A stretch of 64,000 bases of DNA from Pseudonocardia humida (GTDB lineage Bacteria; Actinomycetota; Actinomycetes; Mycobacteriales; Pseudonocardiaceae): positions 1-64,000 of the forward strand of contig NZ_JAGSOV010000041.1 in the NCBI RefSeq assembly GCF_023898865.1, in the 5' to 3' direction. The translations under genes and the position numbers were made by a program. Numbering within the stretch: position 1 is the first letter of the stretch; each line of letters begins with the position of its first letter. The notes beneath the pieces are model-generated. The model was not told the origin of the DNA, searched no databases, and was given only the letters and a program-made list of their open reading frames with translations. Of this stretch, positions 36,997 through 44,830 are shown in pieces.

Positions 36997-37143
36997 GGCC
37001 CCTGCCCTCACGTCGACCCGCCCAGGGTTGCACGCCCGGAAAACCCCCGCACGGTTGGCATCGAGCACGCTGCGGCTGGGCGGGCAGGGTGCGGGGGCCT
37101 TCCGGGCGTGCACGCTGAGCGCGCCGACGTGACGGCAGGGGCC
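36997..37143. repeat. 147-bp imperfect palindrome
   Basis: The outer 19-base arms 36997-37015 and 37125-37143 match at 18 positions; the inner 23-base arms 37030-37052 and 37089-37111 match at 21. The spacers between outer and inner arms are 14 and 13 bases, so the structure is nearly symmetric, with a 36-base apical loop. Confidence 0.75.
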
Positions 37144-37235
37144 TCGGGTGGAGTGTGGGCGCTTCGCGCCCACCGGGGGCTCGCGCCTTCGGCGCTCGCC
37201 CCGCCCGCATGACGGCGCCGGCGCGCCACATCGGC

Positions 37236-37325
37236 GGCACGAGAGTGGCCTTCGTCCCGCCAGGCGGGACGAGAGCGACTTTCGTCCCGCCCATCGGCAC
37301 GAGAATCACTCTCGTTCGCGGGCGC
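37236..37325. repeat. Second cluster of the 30-bp repeat
   Basis: GG(G/C)ACGAGA starts at 37236, 37266 and 37296, again 30 bases apart. Here the units form small stem-loops (GGGACGA pairing with TCGTCCC). They are the same family as the array at 36374. Confidence 0.75.
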
Positions 37326-37538
37326 CCGGCGAAGGGGCGGTGGGTCGTGGCCGAGCGCCCCGTTCGCCCGACACGAGCCACGACCAGAGAGCCGCCACGG
37401 TGATTAGGGGGACTCACCCATCCCGGGGCGTGCCGTGACGCTGTGCAGCGCTGTCCGTGGGTAGGGTGGGCTTGTTCGAGGCCCGTCGCTTCGGACCTCA
37501 GCGAATCGCTACTGCGAGTAGTCAGCCGGAGGACGCCG

Positions 37539-38348
37539 ATGGCTCAGCCGCCCACTCCCTTGCCGGAGGTGGACGCGAGTCGGCCGCATCCCGTGCGGGT
37601 CCACAACTACTGGTTGGGCGGCAAGGACAACTACGCCGCCGACCGCGAGCTCGGCGACGCGATGATCGCCGAGCTGCCCGGGCTGGCCATGATGGCCCGC
37701 GAGCACCGCCGGTTCATGGAGCGCGCGGTGCGCCACCTGGCGACCGAGGTGGGCCTGTCCCAGTACGTGCTGCTCGGGTCGGGGCTGCCCACCTCCTACA
37801 ACCTGCACCAGGTGGCCCAGGAGGTCGAGCCGCTGGCGAGCGTGGTCTACGTCGACAGCGACCCGGTGGTGGCGGCGCACTCGCGCGCCCTGCTGGTCAG
37901 CCACCCGAAGGGGTCGGTCTCGTTCGTCCCGGGCGACGTCACCGAGCCCGCCGCGCTGCTCGACGACCCGGCCCTGACCGGGGCCGTCGACCTGCGGGCG
38001 CCGGTCGCCGTGGCGCTGTCGTCGACCCTGATGAGGCACTCCGACGAGGAGGCCCGCGCCATCCTCGACGTGCTGATCGCCCGGCTGGCGCCGGGCAGCC
38101 ACCTCGTCATCACCCACCCGACCGCCGACTTCGACCCGGCGGGCGTCGAGCGCGCGATGCAGGTCGGCAACGCGGTCGGGCTCGACCGGTCGGCCCGGTC
38201 GCAGGCCCAGGTGCTGGAGCTGTTCGCCGGGTTGGAGCTGCTCGACCCCGGGGTGGTGCCGATCATGCAGTGGCGGCCCGACGGGTCCGGGCCGCGCCGC
38301 GATGCGCGCCGCGTGCACCTGCTGGGCGGTGTCGGCCGCAGGCCGTGA
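37539..38348 (+). CDS. DUF574 family SAM-dependent methyltransferase
   Basis: 269 aa from ATG 37539 with CGGAGGACG upstream. It matches the actinomycete-specific Methyltransf_19/DUF574 family: SRPHPVRVHNYWLGGKDNYAADRELGD at the start, VLLGSGLPTSYNLHQVA, VVYVDSDPVVAAHSRALL and LIARLAPGSHLVITH. These are single-domain putative methyltransferases abundant in Streptomyces and Pseudonocardia, substrates unknown. Confidence 0.88.
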   Translation: MAQPPTPLPEVDASRPHPVRVHNYWLGGKDNYAADRELGDAMIAELPGLAMMAREHRRFMERAVRHLATEVGLSQYVLLGSGLPTSYNLHQVAQEVEPLASVVYVDSDPVVAAHSRALLVSHPKGSVSFVPGDVTEPAALLDDPALTGAVDLRAPVAVALSSTLMRHSDEEARAILDVLIARLAPGSHLVITHPTADFDPAGVERAMQVGNAVGLDRSARSQAQVLELFAGLELLDPGVVPIMQWRPDGSGPRRDARRVHLLGGVGRRP

Positions 38349-38379
38349 CGCGCACCGCCGGGCGCGGCAGGCTGGTCGG

Positions 38380-38964
38380 GTGCTCGAACTCGACCACCTG
38401 ATCGTCTTCCTGCCCGGCCCGGACCGCTGCGCGGGCCTGGACCGGGTCGCCGCGGCGGACCTGGTCCTCGACCGGGGCATCCGGCACGTCGGGCAGGGTA
38501 CCCGCAACCGCCGGATCGTCTTCCCCGACTCCTACGTGGAGCTTCTCTGGGTCGATTCGCCCGCGGAGGCGAGGGCGAGCGGGTTGCGGTTCGAGGAGCG
38601 GTGCGACGGGCGGGCGCGGCCGTTCGGGGTGGTGCTGCGCGGCCGAGCACCCGAGCACCCCGGCTTCGTGACCTACGCCGTGCCCGCCGGGCCGACGCTG
38701 CGGGTGCTGGACGATCCGGCGGCGCCCTTCCTCGCGGTGCACGAGGCCGCCGACCTCGACCCGCTGCGCCCGGCGCGGCGCATGGACCCGGAGGTCGTCA
38801 ACGCCGCCACGGGCATCGCGCACGCGGAGATCGTGGGCGCCGGGGCGGGGGCCGCGCTGGGGATCGCGGGAGCGCTGCGGGGTGTCTCGTTCGCGGACGG
38901 TGAGCCCGCGCTGCGGCTCGCGCTGCGGGGCCGGTCGGGGAGCCTGGTGCTGCGGCCCGGGTGA
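38380..38964 (+). CDS. VOC/glyoxalase-like domain protein
   Basis: 194 aa from a GTG 29 bp after the methyltransferase. It begins LELDHLIVFLP, the usual first strand of glyoxalase-like (VOC) domains, and has NRRIVFPDSYVELLWV, typical of the glyoxalase_3 type. Metal ligands beyond the first His and a Glu (VELLW) are not certain. Function unknown. Confidence 0.7.
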   Translation: MLELDHLIVFLPGPDRCAGLDRVAAADLVLDRGIRHVGQGTRNRRIVFPDSYVELLWVDSPAEARASGLRFEERCDGRARPFGVVLRGRAPEHPGFVTYAVPAGPTLRVLDDPAAPFLAVHEAADLDPLRPARRMDPEVVNAATGIAHAEIVGAGAGAALGIAGALRGVSFADGEPALRLALRGRSGSLVLRPG

Positions 38965-39047
38965 TCGATCCCCCAGCCGGATCCCTTGGGTCCGTCCGGA
39001 CCGTGTGCGAGGGTGGGACGGGCGCGACGAGGCGGCGGGAGGTCCAC

Positions 39048-40109
39048 GTGGCAGAGGTGCGACCGGCGGAGGGCCCCGACGATCCCGACGACCCGGTGGT
39101 CCTGGCCGGGCGGCTGCTGGAGATCGTGAACGGCAGCTGGATGGCGCAGGCCGCGCGGGTGGCCGCCGAGCTGGGGCTGGCCGACCTGCTGGCCGCCGGC
39201 CCGCTAGGGGTGGCCGAGCTGGCCGGCGCGACCGGTGCGCACGAGCCCTCGCTGCGCAGGCTGCTGCGCGCGCTGGTCACCATCGGCGTCTGCGACGAGC
39301 TCGACGGCGACGAGTTCGCCGTGACGGCGATGGGCAGGCTGCTGGCGGCCGACGCGGACGGCTCGGTGCGCGACTGGACCCGCTACTGGGGTCGCTACCT
39401 GTGGGACGAGTGGGCCCAGCTGCCGCACAGCATCACCACCGGTCGCGCGGGCCGCGAGGTCGTGTCCGGCTCGCGGAACTTCGACGCCCTGCGCGAGGAC
39501 CCCGAGCGCGCCGCGGTGTTCAACGGGGCGATGGCCGACATGACCCGGCTCAGCGCCCGCGGCATCGTCGCCGGCTACGACTTCTCCCGCTTCGCGCGGA
39601 TCACCGACGTCGGCGGCGGCTACGGCGAGCTGCTGGCCGGGGTGCTGCTGGCCAGCCCGGCGGCCACCGGGGTGCTGCTCGACCTCCCGCACGCGGTCGC
39701 GCACGCCCGCGCCAACCTGGAGAAGGCAGGCGTGGCGCAGCGCTGCGAGCTGGTCGCCGGCAGCTTCTTCGCGGAGGTGCCCGGCGGGTCCGACGCCTAC
39801 CTGCTCAAGAACGTGCTGCACGACTGGGACGACGAGCGCTCGGCCAGCATCCTCGCGGCCTGCCGGGCGGCGATGTCGGCGTCGTCGCGGCTGCTGGTGA
39901 TCGAACGGCTGATGCCCGAGCGGATGGAGCCGGTCGACGGCCACCGCGCGATGGCCCGCAGCGACCTGAACATGCTGGTCGCGCACGCCGCCCAGGAGCG
40001 AACCGAGGCCGAGTTCCGCCGCCTGCTCGACGGCGCCGGGCTGCGCGTCGGCGCCGTGACCCCGGTCCCGACCGGGCTGCACGTCATCGAGGCGTTCGTC
40101 GTGGACTGA
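39048..40109 (+). CDS. O-methyltransferase, plant-type dimerisation fold
   Basis: 353 aa from GTG 39048 with GGGAGG upstream. A helical dimerisation domain (MAQAARVAAELGLADLLAAGPLGVAELA) precedes the SAM-binding domain with DVGGGYGELLAG and the LLKNVLHDWDDE region used in catalysis. Such enzymes methylate hydroxyls of aromatic or polyketide compounds. No biosynthetic cluster is adjacent. Confidence 0.88.
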   Translation: MAEVRPAEGPDDPDDPVVLAGRLLEIVNGSWMAQAARVAAELGLADLLAAGPLGVAELAGATGAHEPSLRRLLRALVTIGVCDELDGDEFAVTAMGRLLAADADGSVRDWTRYWGRYLWDEWAQLPHSITTGRAGREVVSGSRNFDALREDPERAAVFNGAMADMTRLSARGIVAGYDFSRFARITDVGGGYGELLAGVLLASPAATGVLLDLPHAVAHARANLEKAGVAQRCELVAGSFFAEVPGGSDAYLLKNVLHDWDDERSASILAACRAAMSASSRLLVIERLMPERMEPVDGHRAMARSDLNMLVAHAAQERTEAEFRRLLDGAGLRVGAVTPVPTGLHVIEAFVVD

Positions 40110-40144
40110 CGCTTTGTCGGCAGTCGCCGCGGTGCCATAGTGGT

Positions 40145-40160
40145 CGAACGATCGTTAAGC
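40145..40160. promoter_or_regulatory. Candidate TetR operator before the MFS gene
   Basis: CGAACGATCGTTAAGC contains perfect 10-bp palindrome AACGATCGTT, 41 bp before the transporter start. The same motif, with two changes, occurs in the TetR/crotonase intergenic region at 42187-42202 in the opposite orientation. Confidence 0.5.
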
Positions 40161-40200
40161 CGCCGCCCGTTCTGCCCGCGTCGTCAGGCCAGGAGGTCCC

Positions 40201-41529
40201 GTGAGGCTGTCCAGTTCCGCCCGCAGCAGGTGGGCGATCGCGCTGCTCATGCTGTTCGTCGCGATCAACTTCGCGGACAAGGCGATCATCGGGCTGGCGG
40301 CCGCGCCGATGATGGCCGAGCTCGGCATCAGCACCACCCAGTACGGCCTGCTGTCGAGCTCGTTCTACCTGCTGTTCAGCATCTCCGCGATCGCCTTCGG
40401 GTTCCTCGGCAACCGCGTGCCCGGCAAGTGGCTGCTCATCGGGCTGGCCGTGACCTGGTCGGTCGCCCAGCTGCCGATCGCCGTCCCGGCCGCCGGGTTC
40501 GGGGTGCTGCTGGCGACGCGGATCCTGCTGGGGGCGGGCGAGGGCCCCGGCGTCCCGCTCGGCATGCACGTGGCCTTCACCTGGGTGGAGGAGCACAAGC
40601 GGGCCTTCACCGCCGCGCTGCTGACCGTCGGCTCCGGCCTCGGCGTGATCATCGGCGCCCCGCTGCTCAACATGCTGATCGCCTCCTCCGGCTGGCGCTC
40701 CCCGTTCCTGCTGCTGGGCGTGATCGGCCTGATCTGGGCGCTGGCCTGGTACCTCATCGGCGGCGACGGCCCGCACTCGGTGACCGCGGCGAAGGCCACC
40801 GATGGCACGGGACCCGCCGACGAGCCGCGCATCCCGTACCGGCGCCTGCTCACCACCGGCACCTGGCTGGGCACCCTGTTCTCCGGGTTCACCGTCTACT
40901 GGGGGCTCGCGCTCGGGATCTCGTTCCTGCCGCTCTACCTCGGTGAGATCGTCGGCTACGAGCGCTCGGCGATCGGGGTGATGGCGAGCCTGCCCGCCTA
41001 CGTCAGCATCGTGTTCATGCTGCTGGGCGGCGCGGTGTCGCAGCGGCTGCTGCGCCGGGGCGTGTCCCGGCGGATCGGCCAGGGCGTGATCGGCGGCGCG
41101 TTCGCGCTCGTCGCCGGGCTGAGCATGATCCTGATGACCCGGGCGGGCGCCTCGGCGTGGGCGCTGCCGCTGATCGCGCTCGCCTTCGGCATCGGCAACT
41201 CGCAGACGCCGCTGTCCCAGGCCGCGGTGGCCGACACCGTGCCGGCCCGCCAGCGCGGCGCCGCCCTCGGCGTCTGGTACGCGGTCGTCTCGATCGCCAG
41301 CATCGTCTCGCCCACCCTGACCGGCGCGATCGTCGACGCCGCGGCCACCCCGGCGGCCGGTTACGGGCTCGCCTTCGACATCGCGGGCGGGCTCATGGTG
41401 CTCGGCGGGCTGACCGCGATGGTCGTCGTGCGGCCCGACCAGGACGCCGCCCGGCTGGGCCTGCGCGGCCCGACGACGATCGCCGCGCCGGACGGCACCG
41501 ACGGGTCGAAGCAGCTGACCCCGAGCTGA
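40201..41529 (+). CDS. MFS transporter, ACS-type
   Basis: 442 aa from GTG with AGGAGG upstream. Twelve spans are predicted; FADKAIIGLAAAPMMAELGIS in span 1 and ARILLGAGEGPGVPLGMHVAFTWV in span 4 are features of anion:cation symporters that import organic acids. It is convergent with the TetR gene and shares its operator motif, so it probably imports the compound degraded via the adjacent crotonase. Confidence 0.88.
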   Translation: MRLSSSARSRWAIALLMLFVAINFADKAIIGLAAAPMMAELGISTTQYGLLSSSFYLLFSISAIAFGFLGNRVPGKWLLIGLAVTWSVAQLPIAVPAAGFGVLLATRILLGAGEGPGVPLGMHVAFTWVEEHKRAFTAALLTVGSGLGVIIGAPLLNMLIASSGWRSPFLLLGVIGLIWALAWYLIGGDGPHSVTAAKATDGTGPADEPRIPYRRLLTTGTWLGTLFSGFTVYWGLALGISFLPLYLGEIVGYERSAIGVMASLPAYVSIVFMLLGGAVSQRLLRRGVSRRIGQGVIGGAFALVAGLSMILMTRAGASAWALPLIALAFGIGNSQTPLSQAAVADTVPARQRGAALGVWYAVVSIASIVSPTLTGAIVDAAATPAAGYGLAFDIAGGLMVLGGLTAMVVVRPDQDAARLGLRGPTTIAAPDGTDGSKQLTPS

Positions 41530-42138
41530 TCAGCCCCGGTGGTCGACGACCCGCAGCGCGATCGCGCAGTAGCGCTCGACGAGCTCGGGCAGGGTGATCC
41601 CCCCGCCCGGCTCGTACCACTGCGCGATCGCGTTGCAGGCCGCGATGATCGAGCGGCGGGCGTCGTCGGGGTGGGCGCAGTGGAAGTCGCCGGAGGCGAC
41701 GCCGTCGGCGACGATGTCGGCCCACAGCTGGGTGGCCGCGTGGCGCAGGCCGTCGAGCCGCTCGCGGTTGGCCGGCTCCAGGTTGCGCCACTCCAGGGCC
41801 GAGATGTTGCTCTCCACCCTGCGGCTCACCCGGTACTCGACGGTCGCCCGCACGAGCGCGCGCAGCTTCTCGGCGGGGTCGTCCGCGGCCTCGCGCAGGG
41901 CCAGGTCGCAGCGCTGGAAGTAGTCGTGGGTGATGTCCTCGATCAGCGCCGCGAGCAGGTGCTGCTTGCTGGGGTGCCAGTAGTAGAGCGCCGAGAGGCT
42001 CAGCCCCGCGCGCTTGGCGATGTCGCGGATCGAGGTGCCGTGGTAGCCGCGCTCGCTGAGGATCTCGCGGGCGGCCCCGGTGATGGCGTCCCGGCCGCCG
42101 CCGCGTGGGATGGTCGGCGCGCCTCGACGCTCGGTCAT
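41530..42138 (-). CDS. TetR-family regulator
   Basis: 202 aa from ATG 42138. The N-terminal helix-turn-helix ITGAAREILSERGYHGTSIRDIAKRAGLSLSALYYWHPSKQHLLAAL is typical of the TetR group regulating acyl-CoA and aromatic catabolism. The ligand domain is 140 aa. It is divergent from the crotonase gene, with a palindromic motif in the intergenic region, and probably represses crotonase and transporter. Confidence 0.88.
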   Translation of the reverse strand: MTERRGAPTIPRGGGRDAITGAAREILSERGYHGTSIRDIAKRAGLSLSALYYWHPSKQHLLAALIEDITHDYFQRCDLALREAADDPAEKLRALVRATVEYRVSRRVESNISALEWRNLEPANRERLDGLRHAATQLWADIVADGVASGDFHCAHPDDARRSIIAACNAIAQWYEPGGGITLPELVERYCAIALRVVDHRG

Positions 42139-42186
42139 CGGATCAGCATATGGGTGAGGGCCGACGTGAGCCGCGCGGCGTTGTTC

Positions 42187-42202
42187 GCTTAACGAGTGTT
42201 CG
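42187..42202. promoter_or_regulatory. Candidate TetR operator between regulator and crotonase genes
   Basis: GCTTAACGAGTGTTCG, the inverted and slightly diverged counterpart of the motif at 40145-40160. It lies 49 bp from the TetR start and 44 bp from the crotonase start. Confidence 0.5.
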
Positions 42203-42245
42203 GTAGGTTGACCGCAGCGACCCCGCCGACGTGGAGGAAGTCCCA

Positions 42246-43031
42246 ATGACGGACGACGTCCTGCTGACCAGCCGCGACAGCGGAGTGCTGACGCTGACGC
42301 TCAACCGCCCGCAGCGCCGCAACGCGCTCAACGGCGAGCTGTGGAACGGGTTGCGCGAGCAGCTCACCGCCGCCCGCGACGACGACGACGTCCGGGCCGT
42401 GGTGATCACCGGGGCGGGTGGCGCGTTCTGCGCGGGCGCCGACCTCACCGACCGCGGCTCCACCGGGCACCCGCTCGACCGGATGCGCCGGGTGAACGAG
42501 GTCGCGCTACTGCTGCACGAGCTGCCGGTGCCCTCGGTCGCGAAGGTCGACGGCGTCGCGGTCGGCGCAGGCTGGAACCTCGCCCTGGGCTGCGACCTCG
42601 TGGTCGCCACCCCGACCGCCCGGTTCTCCCAGATCTTCGCCAAGCGCGGGCTGTCGCTGGACTTCGGCGGGTCGTGGCTGCTGCCCAAGCTGGTCGGGAT
42701 GCAGCAGGCCAAGCGCCTGGCGCTGCTCGCCGAGATGATCGACGCCGCGGAGGCGCACCGGCTCGGCCTGGTGACCTGGGTGGTCGACCCCGCCGAGATC
42801 GACGGCTTCGTCGCCGACCTCGGCAAGCGGCTGGCCGCGGCGGCGCCGGTGGCGATCGCGCAGTCCAAGGCGCTGCTGCACGAGGGCGCCGACAGCACCC
42901 TGCGCGCCGCGCTGGCCGGGGAGGCCCGGGCCCAGTCGGTCAACTTCGCCACCGCCGACACCGCGGCGGCGTTCCTGGCGTTCAACGAGAAGCGCGAGCC
43001 GGAGTTCACCGGGGAGTGGGCGGTGCGCTGA
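42246..43031 (+). CDS. Enoyl-CoA hydratase/isomerase (crotonase) family protein
   Basis: 261 aa from ATG 42246; GGAGGAAG supports this start over the in-frame ATG at 42231. Family motifs: LTLNRPQRRNALN, GAGGAFCAGADL (oxyanion hole), GVAVGAGWNLALGCDLVVA and FAKRGLSLDFGGSWLLPKLVG. It hydrates or isomerises enoyl-CoA thioesters in acid or aromatic breakdown. It ends 58 bp before the IS630 element, so downstream genes of its operon may have been separated. Confidence 0.88.
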   Translation: MTDDVLLTSRDSGVLTLTLNRPQRRNALNGELWNGLREQLTAARDDDDVRAVVITGAGGAFCAGADLTDRGSTGHPLDRMRRVNEVALLLHELPVPSVAKVDGVAVGAGWNLALGCDLVVATPTARFSQIFAKRGLSLDFGGSWLLPKLVGMQQAKRLALLAEMIDAAEAHRLGLVTWVVDPAEIDGFVADLGKRLAAAAPVAIAQSKALLHEGADSTLRAALAGEARAQSVNFATADTAAAFLAFNEKREPEFTGEWAVR

Positions 43032-43165
43032 GGCCCCCCGCCCGTCCGATCCCCGATCGCCGTCCGGTCAGCTCGCCTGACGACCCCCTAGTGCGGCGGC
43101 CATGAACGTTCACCGGTTCGCGACACGCCGACCGATGTCCCGCGACTGACCTGGTGCTGCTCCAC

Positions 43166-43196
43166 CCTCGATCCCGCTATCAACCCGGGATCGAGG
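43166..43196 (+). promoter_or_regulatory. Hairpin overlapping the transposase ribosome binding site
   Basis: Arms CCTCGATCCCG (43166-43176) and CGGGATCGAGG (43186-43196) form an 11-bp perfect stem that overlaps the AGGAGG at 43195-43200, 9 bases before the GTG start. The structure is kept in the left-edge copy. Confidence 0.55.
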
Positions 43197-43209
43197 AGGT
43201 GGGGAGCGG

Positions 43210-44322
43210 GTGGCCGAGCCCGTCAAAGCCCGTCGGCTGTCTGACTACGAAGGACAACGGCTGACCCAGATCGTGCGTCGAGGTCGGGGCAACCCGATCC
43301 GGGTCCGGCGCGCGACGATCATCATGGCCTCGTCCTCCGGCACACCGGTGTCAGCGATCGCCCGCCTGGTCGCCGCCGACGAAGACACCGTCCGCGACGT
43401 GATCCACGCCTTCAACGAGAAGGGCCTGGCCGCGCTGGACCCTCAGTGGGCGGGAGGCCGTCCCCGCCTGATCAGTGACGACGACATCGCCTTCATCGTC
43501 ACGACGGCCAGCACCCGACCCACCAAACTCGGGTGCCCCTTCACCCACTGGAGCCTGCGCAAACTCGCCGCTCATCTGGGCCGCTGCCACAAGCGCCGGA
43601 TCGTGATCAGCCGGGAGCGGCTGCGCCAGATCCTGCGCGAGCGCCACGTGTCGTTCCAGCGCACACGCACCTGGAAGGAGTCCACGGACCCGGACAAGGA
43701 CGCCAAGCTCGACCACATCGAAGAGGTCATCGCCCGGTTCCCGGACCGCTGCTTCGCGTTCGACCAGTTCGGGCCGCTGTCGATCCGCCCGTGCCACGGC
43801 TGGAGTTGGGCACCTGAGTCCAAGCCCGACCGGTTGCCCGCCACCTACACCCGCACGCACGGCATCCGCTACTTCCACGGCTGCTACAGCCTCGGCGATG
43901 ACCAACTCTGGGGCGTCACCCGGCGCCGCAAAGGCGGCGATCACTCGCTGGCGGCGTTGAAGTCGATCCGAGCGGCCCGACCCGACGGCGCCCCGATCTA
44001 CGTGATCATGGACAACCTCTCGGCGAACAAGACCCCGAAGATCCGCGCCTGGGCCGCAGCCCACAACGTCGAGCTGTGTCTGACTCCGACCTACGCGTCC
44101 TGGGCGAATCCGATCGAGGCCCAGTTCGGGCCGTTGCGCAGCTTCGTGATGGGCGCCTCGAACCACCCCAACCACCCGGCGCTGGCGCGCCGGCTGCAGG
44201 ACTACCTGCGCTGGCGCAACGCCAACGCACGCCACCCCGACGTCCTCGCCGCCCAACGCCGCGAACGCGCCCGGGTCCGCAGCGAACGCCAACGCCGCTG
44301 GGGCCGACCTGCGGCAGCCTGA
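43210..44322 (+). CDS. IS630-family transposase
   Basis: 370 aa from GTG. N-terminal helix-turn-helix domains (SAIARLVAADEDTVRDVIHAFNEKGLAAL) precede the DDE core: FDQFGPL for the first Asp, YVIMDNLSANKTP for the second, and NPIEAQFGPLRSF for the Glu. The basic tail (RRERARVRSERQRRWG) is typical. The reading frame is uninterrupted, so the element may still be active. Confidence 0.92.
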   Translation: MAEPVKARRLSDYEGQRLTQIVRRGRGNPIRVRRATIIMASSSGTPVSAIARLVAADEDTVRDVIHAFNEKGLAALDPQWAGGRPRLISDDDIAFIVTTASTRPTKLGCPFTHWSLRKLAAHLGRCHKRRIVISRERLRQILRERHVSFQRTRTWKESTDPDKDAKLDHIEEVIARFPDRCFAFDQFGPLSIRPCHGWSWAPESKPDRLPATYTRTHGIRYFHGCYSLGDDQLWGVTRRRKGGDHSLAALKSIRAARPDGAPIYVIMDNLSANKTPKIRAWAAAHNVELCLTPTYASWANPIEAQFGPLRSFVMGASNHPNHPALARRLQDYLRWRNANARHPDVLAAQRRERARVRSERQRRWGRPAAA

Positions 44323-44351
44323 CCCGGTGAACCTATGTGGTCACCGCACTA

Positions 44352-44778
44352 GGCGACCGGCCGGGTCGGCCAGGACCTGCACGTTCACCCCGTGAGCCTT
44401 GTGCTTCCCCGAGTAGTACGCGCAATCGTGGCCTCCTGTCATCCCGACCCGGTCGATGCGCAGCAGGGTGCCATCGAGCACCACGAACGCCTTGCGCCCC
44501 GCGACGGCGATCGCCTGCCCCAAGCTGGGTGCTAGGGCCGCGAGCACCTCCAGTCTTTCGCGCAGGTAGCGGTAGACCGTGGTGGTGCCGACGGCGAAGC
44601 CGCGGGCCGGGTCGCCGTAGGTCTCGCCCTTGCCCAGATGGGCCACAACGAGCAGGGCTGCCGGCCGACGGGCAGCCGCCGTCACTTCGTCCCAACACCG
44701 TGCGCCGCTGCCGTAGCGCGTCGGCCAGCATGATCAGCGACCGGTTGGACAGGGTCATCCGCGCAGGGTAGGAAAACA
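44352..44778 (-). pseudogene. Truncated, frameshifted IS5-type transposase
   Basis: It begins in one frame (MTLSNRSLIMLADALRQRR, ATG 44758, or GTG 44778) and shifts near 44690 to a second frame that reads LLVVAHLGKGETYGDPARGF, a helix-turn-helix, then AFVVLDGTLLRIDR with the first catalytic Asp and YYSGKHKAHGVNVQVLAD. The rest of the catalytic domain is cut off by the IS630 element. It is a close relative of the pseudogene at 46060-46682. Confidence 0.75.
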
Positions 44779-44821
44779 CTCGAAGCTCCTGGTTCAGACG
44801 AGTCCATCTCAGCAATCACCC
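44352..44821 (-). mobile_element. IS5-like element remnant, copy 1 (5' half, disrupted by IS630)
   Basis: The right end reads GAAGCTCCTGGTTC, then ATCTCAGCAATCACCCG to 44821, matching the end of copy 2 at 46716. The left part is lost at the IS630 insertion. This end lies ten bases before the next gene's start. Confidence 0.75.
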
Positions 44822-44830
44822 GGGAGGAAT

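Larger units (their letters stand above)
36151..37538. other. 1.4-kb gene-free region with repeats and long palindromes
   Basis: Every frame here is either built from the repeats or has shuffled composition without ribosome binding sites, so I call no gene. The interval holds two clusters of 30-bp repeats and two long imperfect palindromes, listed separately, plus the promoter region of the methyltransferase at 37539. Confidence 0.6.
43091..44349 (+). mobile_element. Complete IS630-type insertion sequence
   Basis: 1259 bp flanked by TA dinucleotides at 43089-43090 and 44350-44351, the IS630-family target duplication. Imperfect terminal repeats: the left end GTGCGGCGGCC...GTTCACCGG matches the right end read inward (GTGCGGTGACC...GTTCACCGG). 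It carries one transposase gene and has inserted into an IS5-like element whose remnant continues at 44352. Confidence 0.9.

Noticed and set aside
36374..37325. Possible CRISPR array because of regular repeats
   Set aside because: Units are contiguous 30-bp periods without unique spacers of similar length, and no cas gene is present.
36155..37438. Several frames of 80-380 aa in the 36.2-37.4 kb gap
   Set aside because: They consist of repeat translation (GGTRVAF-type) or shuffled Arg/Pro/Gly composition on both strands, with no ribosome binding site.
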